A stretch of 64,000 nucleotides of DNA from Perognathus longimembris pacificus (GCF_023159225.1 NC_063180.1:6941297-7005296); one strand, 5' to 3'; positions 10,515 through 21,064 are shown, counted from the stretch's first letter. Translations and numbers: made by a program. The notes: generated from the sequence alone by a model not told the origin.

Positions 10515-11674
10515 AGTTCCAATATATTTCTGTGAATTCAGAAGGCTGCGCACACACACACCAAGTTCCAACATATTCCTGGGAATTCAGAAGGCCATCA
10601 GTTTAAAAAAAAAAAAAATTGCATCCCCAGGGGAAAAGCTTACCTACCACTGACCATTGAATCACTCCTGCAAAGCCAGGAAGTAAAATCAGCTCTATAA
10701 AACAAACACTAAAATCACCTGTAGGGAAAGACTGGAAAACTTACTCCTTTAAAGTATTATTTAAGGAAATACCTGTTCAAACATTAGTTGACAACTAACT
10801 TATTGAACAAATATAATAGGGACTACACATGTATACAATACAGACTTTATAAAATTACTTCAGGAGGGTCTCTAGATAGTGACAACAAAAATAGCAACAG
10901 TAAAAGACGTAGCAAAGAAGGAACACAGGGGGAATAAAAAGTACTGAATAAAAACTGCCCTAAGGATTCCCACATTGAACTCACTAAACAAAGACTTAAA
11001 ACCAGGTACTACGAATATGTTCAAAAACTAAAACAAACCACAACTACAAAACTAAACAAAGCATGAGGAAACTATCACACCAAACTTAGCATAAGTAAGA
11101 ATACATTTTTAATCAACAAGTTCAAAATACTGTGGCTGAACATAAACATTTTAAATGAAAAACTCAATGAACGGGCTCAACAGCAGATTAAAGCAGACAG
11201 CACAGTAAATTAAAGTTAATGGACAATAGCTAGTCTCAGAAACCGAATTAAAAAATAAAAAGCCTGAGGCTTAAGAGCCACCACCAAGTAAAGTATACTA
11301 TAATAGTAAAGCCAGAAATCAATAAACAGAAAAGGACAGCAGGTAGAATACTTGAAAAAAAACCCTCACATTTGGTTTAGAAAAATTAATCTACATATGG
11401 AAAAAGCTAAATGACCTCAAACTGCGATAAAATCTAAAAGATTTATTCATGGGCATATCTTAAGTCAAATTGCTGAAAACCAAGAAAACAAAATCTTGGG
11501 CCAGAGAAAAATGACTCATCACTTAAAAGTATCCCTCAGTAATAGCAAGAAGCAATATCTCATCAGGAAGCATGGAGGCCAGTAGGTAATGAGATAATCA
11601 GAGAAGCGCAAATCAAACCTCTCTAGACTTCAACTCACTCTAGTCAAAATGTCTATCATCAAGAAAACAAAAAC

Positions 11675-11849
11675 AACTGAACACCTCAGGGGGGGAAAGG
11701 GGAAGGGGGAGAGGGGTGGGGGGTATGAGGGACAAGTTAACAAACAGTACAAGAAATGTATCCAATGCCTAACGTATGAAACTGTAACCTCTCTGTACAT
11801 CAGTTTGATAATAAAAATTTGAAAAAAATAAATAAATAAAAAGAAAAAA
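11675..11849 (+). mobile_element. 5'-truncated young L1 3' end
   Basis: A 175-bp insert: G-rich purine tract, GTAACAAACAGTACAAGAAA-type segment, AACTGTAACCTCTCTGTACA, A-rich tail. The perfect 14-bp target duplication AAGAAAACAAAAAC lies at 11661-11674 and 11850-11863. Removing it rejoins the older L1. Confidence 0.85.
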
Positions 11850-12163
11850 AAGAAAACAAAAACATCGTTGAGGAAAGGAGTAGAGCAAGGAACCCTTATA
11901 CACTCTGGAGTAGAATGTCAATTAATGCCACTGTGTAACTCAGTATGGAGGTTCTCAAAAAAATTAAAAATAAACCTACCATATGATCCTACTATACCAT
12001 TTCTGGAGATGTGTGTGTGTGTATGCAATGTATATGCAAAAGAAAGTCAGCTTAATACACATGTATCTGAACAATTATGCTTACTGAAACAATATTCACA
12101 ATAGCTGTTAGGAAATCAGCCTAAGAGGCCCATTAATGAAGAATGGTTAAGAAGAATGCAATA

Positions 12164-12376
12164 GGGGCTGGGAATATGGCCTAGTGGCAAGAGTGTTTGC
12201 CTCATATACATGAAGCCCTGGGTTCGATTCCTCAGCACCACATATAAATATACAAAAAGCCAGAAGTGGCACTGTGGCTCAAGTGGCAGAGTGCTACCTT
12301 GAGCAAAAAGAAGCCAGGGACAGTGCTCAGGCCCTGAGCCCAAGCCTCAGGAGTGACAAAAAAAAAAAAAAAAAAA
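12164..12376 (+). repeat. IDL-Geo SINE inside old L1
   Basis: Full-length with A tail. Imperfect direct repeat AAGAATGCAATA / AAGAATGAAATA. Confidence 0.93.
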
Positions 12377-12783
12377 GAATGAAATAATAAACACAATGTT
12401 TTCTTTCAACCAAAAAGTGAAATTATGTCTACAGGAAAATGGATGAAACTGGAGATCATATGTTAAGCAAAATGAGCCAACCTCAGGGATAAATATCACA
12501 TTTTCTCTCTTGTGTTTGGAAATTTGAGAGGGAAAGGGCATTAAAGTAAAAGGATATGGAAGGACAGGAGAGACACAAAGGTAATGGAAAAATGAATATG
12601 ATCAAAGTATATGATATGCATGTAAAGCAATATAATAAACTCATTACTTTGTACAATTAATATATGGTAGTAGAAAGAAGATGGAGAAAATAATTAAAGC
12701 AGTTTGATGGCATATTGGAAGTTAAAAAAAACTACCAAAGACAACTGAGAATGTAGAAAAATAATGTTAAAAAAATAAACAAG

Positions 12784-12860
12784 GGGTTGGGACGTGTAGC
12801 TCAGGTAAAGCATTTGTCTCACATGCCCAAGGATTTGGGTTCAATTCTGCAAAAACTAAT
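12784..12860 (+). repeat. ID-type SINE monomer
   Basis: tRNA-Ala-like unit with GTGTAGCTCAGGTAAAGC and GGGTTCAATTC, no Geo half. Confidence 0.7.
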
Positions 12861-13087
12861 TAACTTAAAAGTAGTCCCTGAAATAACAAAAGTTTCTCAT
12901 AGCAGCTCTGCTCTAGGGGAAAAAAAATACTAAAAGCTAAGATTAAAGGACACTAAACAGTAACTCAAATCCATAGAAAGAAATAGAGAATCTGTAAGAA
13001 CAATTATATGTCTAAATATAGATAACAATATTGTTTTGTGTTTGTCATCTCTCTCTTTTATCTTTTCTTTTGTGTGTGTGAGTAGAA

Positions 13088-13160
13088 ACTAAGAATTTAA
13101 CTCAGGGCCTTGAACCTGCTAAGCAGACACTATACTACTGGACCACTCTCCTAGTCCCCT
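13088..13160 (-). repeat. ID-type SINE monomer
   Basis: Reverse ID unit (TTTAACTCAGGGCCTTGAACC, CACTATACTACTGG). Confidence 0.6.
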
Positions 13161-13976
13161 CACTATCTTTTTCTCCTACCTACTTTGAGAAAACTACATA
13201 AAACAATACTTAAAAGCTGTGCTTGTGGTCTTCTACTAAGGCAATTTATATGGCAAGTGGATAAAAAAGGGGAAAGGAGAAGTGATCTATATAAGTAAAA
13301 TAAAAAACATTTAAACATTTGAAAAATTTTAAAGAGGATTTAAACAACTAGAGAATACAAATGAATTAAATACAGGAAATAATGAAGGATATAAAAGAGG
13401 ACATTAATGAAGATATAGCTATCTACAACAAAATATCAAATTGAAATCCTTGAAGAGTCTGCTAGTCCAAATTAAAAAAACACACACACACACAGAAAAC
13501 ACTTAAGAGAAAGCCTAGCTAACAGAACAGAAAAAAAACTGGAGACAGAGTATCAGAGATTGAAGATAAAGCTGATAAGTTAGATCAAACAGTCAAAGAA
13601 ACTGAAAATATATTTAGAAGCTACAAATGGAACTTACAAGACATCCCAAACTCCATCAAAAGATCTAATCTATGAATCATGGGCGAGAAGGGAGAAGATA
13701 CAAACTAAAGTCGCTGAGAATCTATTTAATAAAATAATACCAGAAAACTTCCCCAACCTTGAGAAAGAGTTACTCGTGTGGAAGAGGCTTACAGAATACC
13801 ACCAAATAAGAAAGTTCAAAGAAACAGCTCTTAAACACATTATAGCTAAAACACTAAATATACAGAATAAAGGATACTGAAAGCTACAAAAGAAAAGAGA
13901 AAAATAATACAACCAGAGAAGCCCATCAACAGCTGATTTTTCTTCAACACAAACACAAAATACAAAAAGGTTATAG

Positions 13977-14125
13977 GGGGGCTGGGAATATGGCCTAGTG
14001 GTAAAGTGCTTGCCTTGTATATGAAGCCCTGGGTTCGATCCCTCAGCACCACATATAGAAAAAGCCAGAAGTGGCACTGTGGCTCAAGTGGTAGAGTGCT
14101 AGCCTTGAGCAAAAAGAAGCCAGGG
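13977..14125 (+). repeat. IDL-Geo SINE, 3'-truncated and fused to the next copy
   Basis: It stops at AAGAAGCCAGGG and joins the next SINE without an A tail. Confidence 0.9.
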
Positions 14126-14308
14126 CTAGTGGCAAGAGTGCTTGCCTCCTATACATGAAGCCCTGGGTTCAATTCCCCAGCACCACATATACAGAAAATG
14201 GTCAGAAGTGGCGCTGTGGCTCAAGTGGCAGAGTGCTAGCCTTGAGCAAAAAAAGAAGCCAGGGCAGTGCTCAGGCCCTGAGTCCAAGCCCCAGGACTGG
14301 CAACAAAA
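14126..14308 (+). repeat. IDL-Geo SINE, 5'-truncated
   Basis: It starts at CTAGTGGCAAGAGTGC, missing the first bases of the family consensus. The tail is AACAAAAAACTAAAC. Confidence 0.9.
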
Positions 14309-14736
14309 AACTAAACAAAACAAAGAGGGCATAGACATAATTCAAGCCTGAAAATGATCAATAATCTAGATTAGTGTTATCAAATAAAACAAAGATTCTT
14401 GATGGAAAAATAAAAACCTTCCATTCAAAAAAAAGCTAGAGGAATTCATGATTGCTAAACCAGTATTGCAAAACATACTTAAAAGGAATCTCACCCACAG
14501 AAAAAGGAAATCAAAAGTAACAAAATATAAGGCAAGAATAAACTCTATTAGCAAAACAGGAACAGGAAAGGAACTACTATCACAAACCAACAAAATGACT
14601 AGAAACAGGGCATATCTTTCAGTATTAATGCTGATTGTTAATGGTCTTAGTTCTCCAAATGAAAGACACAGAACAGCAATTTGATTGAAAAGCAAGACTC
14701 AAATATTTTTTGCCTACAAGAAACGCATCTTAGGAA

Positions 14737-14957
14737 GAGCTGGTGGCTCATGCCTGTAATCCTCACTACACAGGAGGCTGAGATTTGAGGACTGCTGTTC
14801 AAAGCCTGCCCAGGCAGGAAGCTCTGTGAGACTCTTACCTCTAATTAACCACCAGAAAATCAGTGGCAATGTGGTTCAAAGTAGTAGAGTGCTAGCCATA
14901 AGCAAAAAATCTCAGGGGTAGTACCTAGGCTGAGTTCAAGCCCCAAGACCAACAAAA
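14737..14957 (+). repeat. B1+Geo composite SINE inside L1
   Basis: GGTGGCTCATGCCTGTAATC B1 start, then a Geo-like half, inserted just after the L1 ORF2 start region. Confidence 0.88.
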
Positions 14958-16895
14958 AGTAGCACACCTCAATGACAAAGACAAATGAAAATGGGGGATG
15001 AAAAGATGGAAAAAGGGCTTCCAAGTAAAAATGGGCTTTATGTCAAGAATGGCCGTTCTTGTATGTGATAAAAGACTTCAAACTAAAATCAATTAGGAGA
15101 CAAAGAAGGTCACTTCATATTAACACAGGGAACAATCTATGAAAAGGAAATTATATTTAACACAGTACACCAATAACAATGCAGCCAGGTTCAATAAACA
15201 AACACAGACTTGAAGACCAATGAAACAATACAGAAGTTACAGGAATAAAACCAAGACAGCTACAGCTATCTAATTTTTGACAAAGGAGTTTAAAACACAC
15301 ACAGGAGAAAGAACAGCCTCTTCCACAAACAGTGCTAGGCAAACTGATTGTCCACTTACAGGAACTGAAACTTGACCCTTATCTCTCACCCTGTGCAAAA
15401 ATGAACTCCAGTTGGATCAAATAACTCAAAGTAAGACTTGACACTTTTAATCTATTACCTGATACTTTAAATCTATTTAGGAAAACATAGGGAAAACCCT
15501 GGAAATTACAGGCACAGGCAATTATTTTATGAACAAGACTTCATTTGTCCAGAAATAATATGAGAACAGGAATTGGCAAATAGGACTACATCAAATTAGA
15601 GTTTCTGCACAGCAAGTGAAATAATTACTAGAACCAAGAGGCAACCCACAGAATAGGAAAAATCCTCACCAGCTATTCAGCAGATAATGAACTAATATCC
15701 GGACTATACAAAGAACTAAAAAATAAATTAAAAAAATTAAAGAGCCAGAGAATAACCTAATTAGTAAGTGACAAGTGAACTCAACACAGTTCTCTGAAGG
15801 AATGCAAACGTCTGATTCATGAAGAAATGTTCCTTGGCCACAAAGGAAACATAAATCAAAACTATACTAAGAGTCTATCTCAACCCTGACAGAATAGCAT
15901 TCATCAAGAGGAACAACAAAAAATGCTGGCAAGGATGGGGGGGAGGGAGGAACCCACATATACTGTTGGTGGGAATGCAACCTAGTGCAACCACTATGGA
16001 AATCAGTATGGTGGCTCCTTAAAAAACTGAAAACTGACCTACCTCATGACCACTACTACTGGGCATATATCCAAAGGAGAGTAAATCAGTATATAAGAGC
16101 ATGGTTCACAATGACCAAACAATGGAACCAGATGATGTGCCCAGAAACAGGTGAATGACTCACTGGCTGATGCACACGCACACACACACCCATGGAATAT
16201 TACATAGCCATAAAAAGTGTTGCAGGATGGAATGGGAGGACATCCATGAATAAAATGAGCCAAAAACCAGGTATCATTGTTTTTTCTCATATGTGGAAGC
16301 TAGACCTAAGACATATATATTCAAAGCATGTACATATATATATATACACACACACACAGACATACATACAAACATGCATACGTACAAACATACATAAAAT
16401 ATGATGGGACTAATTAGGAAGATGAGGAGAAGGAAAAAGGCAAGACAATAAGATGCAAAACTTTTAAGAGATTGTAACTATAAATGAAGACAGCCTAAAG
16501 AATCCCAGTGAAAGCAGTGGGCCAATAGGGGATTTGAGGTAAGCAGAAAAGGGGAAATAATCTTAGTGGGAGGGAGTAGGTGTAAGGAGGAGGGTGGATA
16601 GGATATGTTCAAAATAGTTCATTTTCACATATGAAAATAGAACAATAAACCTGCTAAAACTGTTCTAGGAAGTGGGGAGGGAGTAACGGAAGAGTGAGAG
16701 AAGGGGAGTGGACTGATTGGAATACACTGTGTAGCAATATCACAATGAAATTCCCCTTCTATTATTAATGCACATTAATAAAAATTTTAAACTACATAAG
16801 GAGGCAAAACTACAAACCAAAATCTACAGTGGAAAAGACATTTAAAAGATAAAGAGGAATTGGAAGACAGATTATTAAGTTGCTCAAGATATCCA

Positions 16896-16980
16896 TGGGT
16901 GCTGACAATGTAGCTAAGCAGTAAAGCACCTGCTTAGCATGCAAGAGGCTCTGGGTTCAGTCTTTAGCATCACTAAAACA
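16896..16980 (+). repeat. ID-type SINE monomer
   Basis: AATGTAGCTAAGCAGTAAAG and GGGTTCAGTC, without Geo. Confidence 0.7.
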
Positions 16981-17310
16981 AAACCCTATCTAAAGCAATC
17001 TACAGATCACTTATAATCTCTATATTAACATTTCAATGATATTTTTTCAGAGAATCAAAATTCCACCCTAAAATTCATATGGAACCTTAAGGATTTTGAA
17101 CAGTTAATATAATTTTGAAAAAGAACATTGGAAGTTTCACATTTCTAATCTCAACAAATAATACCAAGTTTTAGTAATTGAGACAGTACAATGCTGGCAT
17201 GAAGACTAATGAATCTAGAAATAAGTTCCCATGTTTATATTTAACTGACTTCCTATAAGGGTGTGGCCCATTTTGTGTTGAATTAACTAAGTACCCGGTG
17301 GGCGCGGACT

Positions 17311-17878
17311 ATGCTGTGCGCAGCGCGCCGCACGCTGGCCGCAGTGCTGCACGGCGGGCCATGCGCACAGCCCTGCAAGGTCGCCCGAAGGGGCCTGCGT
17401 GTCACCAGCTCGCAGCGGTCGGGGCGAGCGTCCCGAGGAGCTGTCCCGCGCCTCGATCCGGCGCTGCTGGAGTTCCTGGTGTGTCCCCTCTCCAAGAAGG
17501 AGCTCTGATACGAAACATCAACAAATGAATTGATTAATGAACACTTGGGACTAGCCTATCAAATCATTGATGGGATTCCTAATATGATAACCCAGGCAGC
17601 CAGGACAACACGTGAAAATAAGCAAGAAGAAATACAGTGAGAGACACAGGGTAAAAAAATGACAAACAACTACAAAAGCAATACTTGCAAAACTGTTTGG
17701 TGTAAATGAACTGAACACCTCATGGGGGGGGAGGGAAAGGGGGAGTGGGGAGGGGGAAGGAAGGATGAGGTAACAAACAGTACAAGAAATATAGCCAATG
17801 CCTAATGTAAGAAACTGTAACCTCCCTGTAATTCAGTTTGATAATAAATAAAAAGAAGAAGAAATAGAGCAACACTAA
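17311..17878 (+). pseudogene. PYURF: PREY (PYURF) frame of the retrocopy, broken
   Basis: The frame starts MLCAARRTLAAVLHGG and reaches the conserved DPALLEFLVCPLSKKEL. It is then stopped by TGA at 17506-17508, where an Arg codon (CGA, a CpG site) is expected. The same frame continues after the stop with the expected YETSTNELINE and DGIPNMI motifs to the codons KQEEI. There an L1 end is inserted. Past the insert, the frame resumes EQH and ends with TAA at 17876-17878. So the damage is one nonsense change and one insertion, with no frameshift. It cannot make full-length PREY. Confidence 0.93.
17635..17855 (+). mobile_element. 5'-truncated L1 3' end inside the PREY frame
   Basis: A 221-bp insert of the same L1 lineage as at 11675: G-rich tract, AACAAACAGTACAAGAAA, AACTGTAACCTCCCTGTA, tail ATAATAAATAAA. 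The perfect 11-bp target duplication AAGAAGAAATA lies at 17624-17634 and 17856-17866. It is younger than the retrocopy. Confidence 0.9.
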
Positions 17879-17891
17879 GATGATAGTTTAA

Positions 17892-17926
17892 ACACACACA
17901 CACACTCTCACACACACACACCCTAA
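17892..17926. repeat. (CA)n/(TC) microsatellite in the intercistronic region
   Basis: CA repeats interrupted by CTCTCA, between the PREY and PIGY frames. Confidence 0.8.
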
Positions 17927-17944
17927 ATGTCAGGCTGGGGGCAC

Positions 17945-17962
17945 GGGGGGGGGGGGGGGGGG
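17945..17962. repeat. poly-G run just before the PIGY ATG
   Basis: About 18 consecutive G, ending one base before the AATG that starts PIGY. Likely length-variable. Confidence 0.85.
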
Positions 17963-17963
17963 A

Positions 17964-18179
17964 ATGTTTATGTCTCTGCCCACCTTGACTGTTCTTATCC
18001 CACTAATCTCTCTAGCAGGACTGTTCTACTCTGCATCTGTGGAAGACGACTTCCCTCAGGGCTGCACCAGCACCTCCAGCCTCTGCTTTTACAGTCTGCT
18101 CTTGCCCATCACCATACCAGTGTATGTGTATTCCCACCTTTGGACCTGGATGGGCATTAAACTCTTCAGGCATAATTAG
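17964..18179 (+). CDS. PIGY: intact PIGY open frame in the retrocopy (71 codons)
   Basis: ATG at 17964, stop TAG at 18177-18179, 71 codons, the full known PIGY length. It begins MFMSLPTLTVLIPL and ends WTWMGIKLFRHN, with two hydrophobic membrane segments (about residues 4-22 and 44-64) and the conserved FPQGCTST between them. No stop, frameshift or indel is visible. From memory it differs from human PIGY by several residues, mainly conservative. PIGY is the small ER-membrane subunit of the enzyme that starts GPI-anchor synthesis. Whether this copy is expressed is unknown: no promoter of its own is visible, the poly-G run abuts the ATG, and it is antisense to PTPN4. It may simply be a recent retropseudogene. 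Confidence 0.75.
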   Translation: MFMSLPTLTVLIPLISLAGLFYSASVEDDFPQGCTSTSSLCFYSLLLPITIPVYVYSHLWTWMGIKLFRHN

Positions 18180-18640
18180 TGCAACCAACCAAGCATAAAG
18201 AGATAGGTGTTATGCATCCAGCTCTGGAAATCCTGGAGTCCCATTTGGTTTGAGAGAAAGTTGCTTTGCTATTTCTCTCAGGCTCAGGAAAGTTCTAGAA
18301 AGCTTAGGCTGCAGCTTCCTTGTACTTCAGCTCTGCCCTTGTGTTCGAAGATTCTGGCTATTTAAAGAAACATTTCAGCAAAATGTCCTGATGGAGAGTA
18401 ACTCCGAGTGGTCAGCTACGGGCACTATGTCAGCTATATCACTTGGAGTTTTAACTTCAAGGTGCATGATAAAGCCATCTATTGGAGCCGTACTGTAGTA
18501 CTTGCAGAGAAATAAAGTAGAACTAGTGTGACATAAAACTGTAAGAACTGTAAAGTTCACATAGATTCTGAGTCTATAATATTACTTGTTTCTTTGATAT
18601 CAAATGCTTACTAATAAAATATTGATTGTTTCTGCCCATG
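18180..18640 (+). pseudogene. PIGY: 3' UTR of the PYURF/PIGY retrocopy
   Basis: Follows the PIGY stop to the A tract. It contains AATAAA 22 nt before the A run. Short frames inside are not genes. Confidence 0.8.
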
Positions 18641-18849
18641 AAAAAAAAAAAGAAAGAGGTTCTTTGTGGGCTTATTTTGGAGGAAGGGAAGTTCAAAAGC
18701 AAGCCTTCAGTATATTCAACTTCTGGAGAGCTTCATCCTGTGTCACATCTCAATGAAGGAGAAAGAGCAGTAAGTGTGCAAAGAAAAAGCAGTGCAAGTG
18801 AGAAACAGAAAATAGGCTGACTAGCTTTATAACAAAACCTAGCCCTACA

Positions 18850-19060
18850 AAACCTAAGTCATTCCTAGGAGACCCAAATCCTAAGAGAACTTGCCAAGAA
18901 AGACATTAATCCATTTATAAAGGTTATACCACCATGACCTAATTACCTCCACCAGGCTTTAGCCCTCAATAGTTCCAACAATTCTCAATATCATTACATT
19001 AGAAACTAAGTTTCTAGCACAAGACTTTTGGGGAACAAATCTTAGCAGGTGCTAAGACTA
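18850..19060 (-). repeat. old LTR-like (MaLR-type) remnant
   Basis: Segment with GACCTAATTACCTCCACCAGG and nearby text typical of antisense mammalian MaLR LTRs. The family is uncertain. Confidence 0.4.
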
Positions 19061-19462
19061 TTCAATAGGAAACGAATATGTTTTCAACAAAGAATTTAGA
19101 AAAAACTAAGTATATGTAAAAGAAGAAAATTGTACTCTTACCTTAAGTTATACAAAAGTTAAGCACAGAGCAAATGTAAGAACTAAAACTATAAAATCCT
19201 GAAAAGAAAACAGAGGAAAAAGTTCACACTATATTTGGCAATAACTTCTTATGTATAACGTCAAAAATCACAGAAGAAAATGTAAGTAAACCTAATTTTG
19301 TCAAAATTCAAACCTTTTGAGTACCAAGGATAGCAAGAAATAAAAAAGCCACAGTGTAAAAATACTAGCAGAAAAAATATTTGCAACTCACAGATCTGAT
19401 AGCACTAATGTCCTAAATCTAGTAAGAGTCCTTACAACTTAATAACAACAAAAACAATCAAG

Positions 19463-19545
19463 GGCTAGGGGTATAGGTCAGAAGAGGGTATATTTACTAT
19501 GCATGAGGCCCTAGGTTTAAGCACCAGTACTTCCAAAAGGAAAAA
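19463..19545 (+). repeat. ID-type SINE monomer
   Basis: GGGCTAGGGGTATAGGTCAG and GGCCCTAGGTTTAAGCACC. Confidence 0.65.
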
Positions 19546-19721
19546 TTTCCATTTAAAATGTACATACAACTTCAATAGACATTTCTCCAAAGGCCAATAT
19601 GCTCATAAGAAGATATGCAATCTCACTGATTATTAGGTAAATGCACATTAAACCACAACGAGGTAACACTTCATATCCACTTAGAGGACGATTATGTAAA
19701 AACACACAAAAACAAAATAAA

Positions 19722-19785
19722 GGTTAGGGATGTAGCTCAGTGGTAGAGTACCCACTAGCCCTGAGTTTGATCCTTACAAAAAAGG
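19722..19785 (+). repeat. ID-type SINE monomer
   Basis: GGGATGTAGCTCAGTGGTAG and GAGTTTGATCC: a good tRNA-Ala-like D arm and B box. Confidence 0.75.
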
Positions 19786-20096
19786 GAGGGGGGCAACTGT
19801 TGGCAAGCATAAAAAAAATTAGATGTGCATTGTTGGTGGAAGTAAATTCAGTAGTCATTATGGAAAATATGACAATTTCTAGAAAAATGAAAAGTAGACT
19901 TATTAAATGACCCAGCCACTCCTCTGCTGGGTGTAACCTCAAAATAACTGAAATCTAGATCTCAAAGAGATGTTTTGTATATCTATATTCACAGCAGCAC
20001 TATTCACAAAATATAAGGGTTCATTGGATGAATAGGCAAAATGTGGTAGTTATTTCCACACAATGGAATAAATTGGCCTTAAGAATGAACTTTTCA

Positions 20097-20225
20097 GCCA
20101 AGTATGGTGTTACAGGCCTCTAATCCCAAGTACCTGGAAGATAGAGATAGCGAGGTTTGAGATGAATCACATCAATATTTAGCAACATTTAGTGAGACTT
20201 GCCATATACATGTACATATATATTT
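20097..20225 (+). repeat. B1-like SINE monomer
   Basis: Starts GCCAAGTATGGTGTTACAGG, diverged. Confidence 0.55.
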
Positions 20226-20244
20226 AAAAACAAACAAAGCCATT

Positions 20245-20457
20245 GTGCAGAACATGGTGTCTCATGCCTGTAACACTTAGGAGGCTAAAACCAGCCTGGG
20301 TAGGAAACCCCATGAGACTCTTTATTTCCAATTAAGCAGAAAAATTCAGAAGTGGAGTCGTGACTCAAGTGGTAGAACTTTTTTTTTTTAACTAGACTTG
20401 AACAAAAAAAGCTCAAGAGACAGCACCCAGACCCTGAGTTCCAGCCCCAAGGGGCTG
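20245..20457 (+). repeat. B1+Geo composite SINE
   Basis: TCATGCCTGTAACACTTAGG B1 start, Geo half with a T9 run inserted near 20380. Confidence 0.8.
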
Positions 20458-20640
20458 GTGAAAGAAAAGAAAAGGGGAAAGGGACAGGAAGTGGAGGAGG
20501 AGGGAGGGAGGGAGGGAGGGAGGGAGGAGAAAAGGAGGAGAAGGAGAAAGGGAAGGGGAAGAAGGAAAGGAAAGGAATGAAAAAGGAAAGGAAAGGAGAG
20601 GCGAGGGGAGGGGAGGGGAAAGAAAAGAAGAAAGCTAATT
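20458..20640. repeat. purine-only (GGGA/GGAAA) microsatellite
   Basis: About 180 bp of almost pure A/G on the plus strand, grown from the tail of the preceding SINE. Confidence 0.9.
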
Positions 20641-20740
20641 ACTGTCAAATAGATCATTTGCAACTATGAAAATGAAAAAAAAAAAAGAACTTAAAAAGAA
20701 ACATACTCTTAAGATCGTTTAGTGACTATCTGTTAAATTT

Positions 20741-20955
20741 TCTTTTTTTGTTTTGTTTTTTTGCCAGTCTTGGGCCTTGGACTCAAGGGCCTGAGCACTG
20801 TCCCTGGCTTCTTTTTGCTCAAGGCTAGCACTCTGCCACTTGAGCCACAGTGCCACTTCTGGCTGTTTTCTATATATGTGGTGCTGGGGAATCGAACCCA
20901 GGGCTTCTTGTATACAAGGCAAGCACTCTTGCCACTAGGCCATATTCCCAGGCCC
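20741..20955 (-). repeat. IDL-Geo SINE
   Basis: Full-length. Direct repeat CTATCTGTTAAATTTT on both sides. Confidence 0.95.
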
Positions 20956-21064
20956 TATCTGTTAAATTTTATTGTTGTGGTCAGAGACAATTTTAGAATT
21001 TAATATAGAAATTATAATATAGAAATTAAAATAGAAATTTTAATATCCTACCTTAAAAAATAAA

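Larger units (their letters stand above)
11080..12700 (+). repeat. old L1 fragment(s), 3' part of ORF2 and 3' UTR
   Basis: From 11.87 kb it matches the typical end of L1 ORF2: a TATACACTCTGGAGTAGAAT segment, CTACCATATGATCCTACTAT, then the ATGGATGAAACTGGAGATCAT region. The part before 11.66 kb looks like another old L1 segment, less certain. Interrupted by a younger L1 end (11675) and a SINE (12164). Confidence 0.7.
13320..16800 (+). mobile_element. degenerate L1 with SINE insertions
   Basis: The left part (to 13.98 kb) is an ORF1-side segment. At about 14.60-14.73 kb the plus strand encodes the start of ORF2 (LNVNGLNS-like motif with NERHRTAI). From 14.96 kb an ORF2 C-terminal half and 3' UTR follow, including the YYWAYIQRRV-like and MEYYIAIKS segments and a G-rich purine tract at 16.53-16.70 kb. 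The middle of ORF2, with the main RT motifs, is missing and frames are broken, so it is dead. Confidence 0.8.
17290..18651 (+). pseudogene. PYURF-PIGY: processed retrocopy of the bicistronic PYURF/PIGY mRNA
   Basis: A continuous copy carries, in order, the PREY frame, an intercistronic stretch, the complete PIGY frame, a 3' UTR, AATAAA at 18613-18618 and an A11 tract at 18641. No introns are present and it lies antisense inside PTPN4, so it is a retrocopy. Known: in mammals one mRNA encodes PREY (PYURF, a mitochondrial protein with a Trm112-like zinc-ribbon domain) and PIGY (a subunit of the GPI-GlcNAc transferase in the ER). I could not find a clear target duplication. A young L1 end lies inside the PREY part (17635-17855). 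Confidence 0.95.
19070..20095 (+). repeat. old L1 ORF2 3' fragment
   Basis: Contains the common L1 segment AATAGACATTTCTCCAAAGG, then CCACAACGAGGTAACACTTC, then CAGCAGCACTATTCACAAAA. Interrupted by two ID monomers. Confidence 0.75.

Noticed and set aside
8950..10600. Tandem similar units resembling an array
   Set aside because: They are adjacent B1+Geo SINEs with CA tails, not a CRISPR or satellite array.
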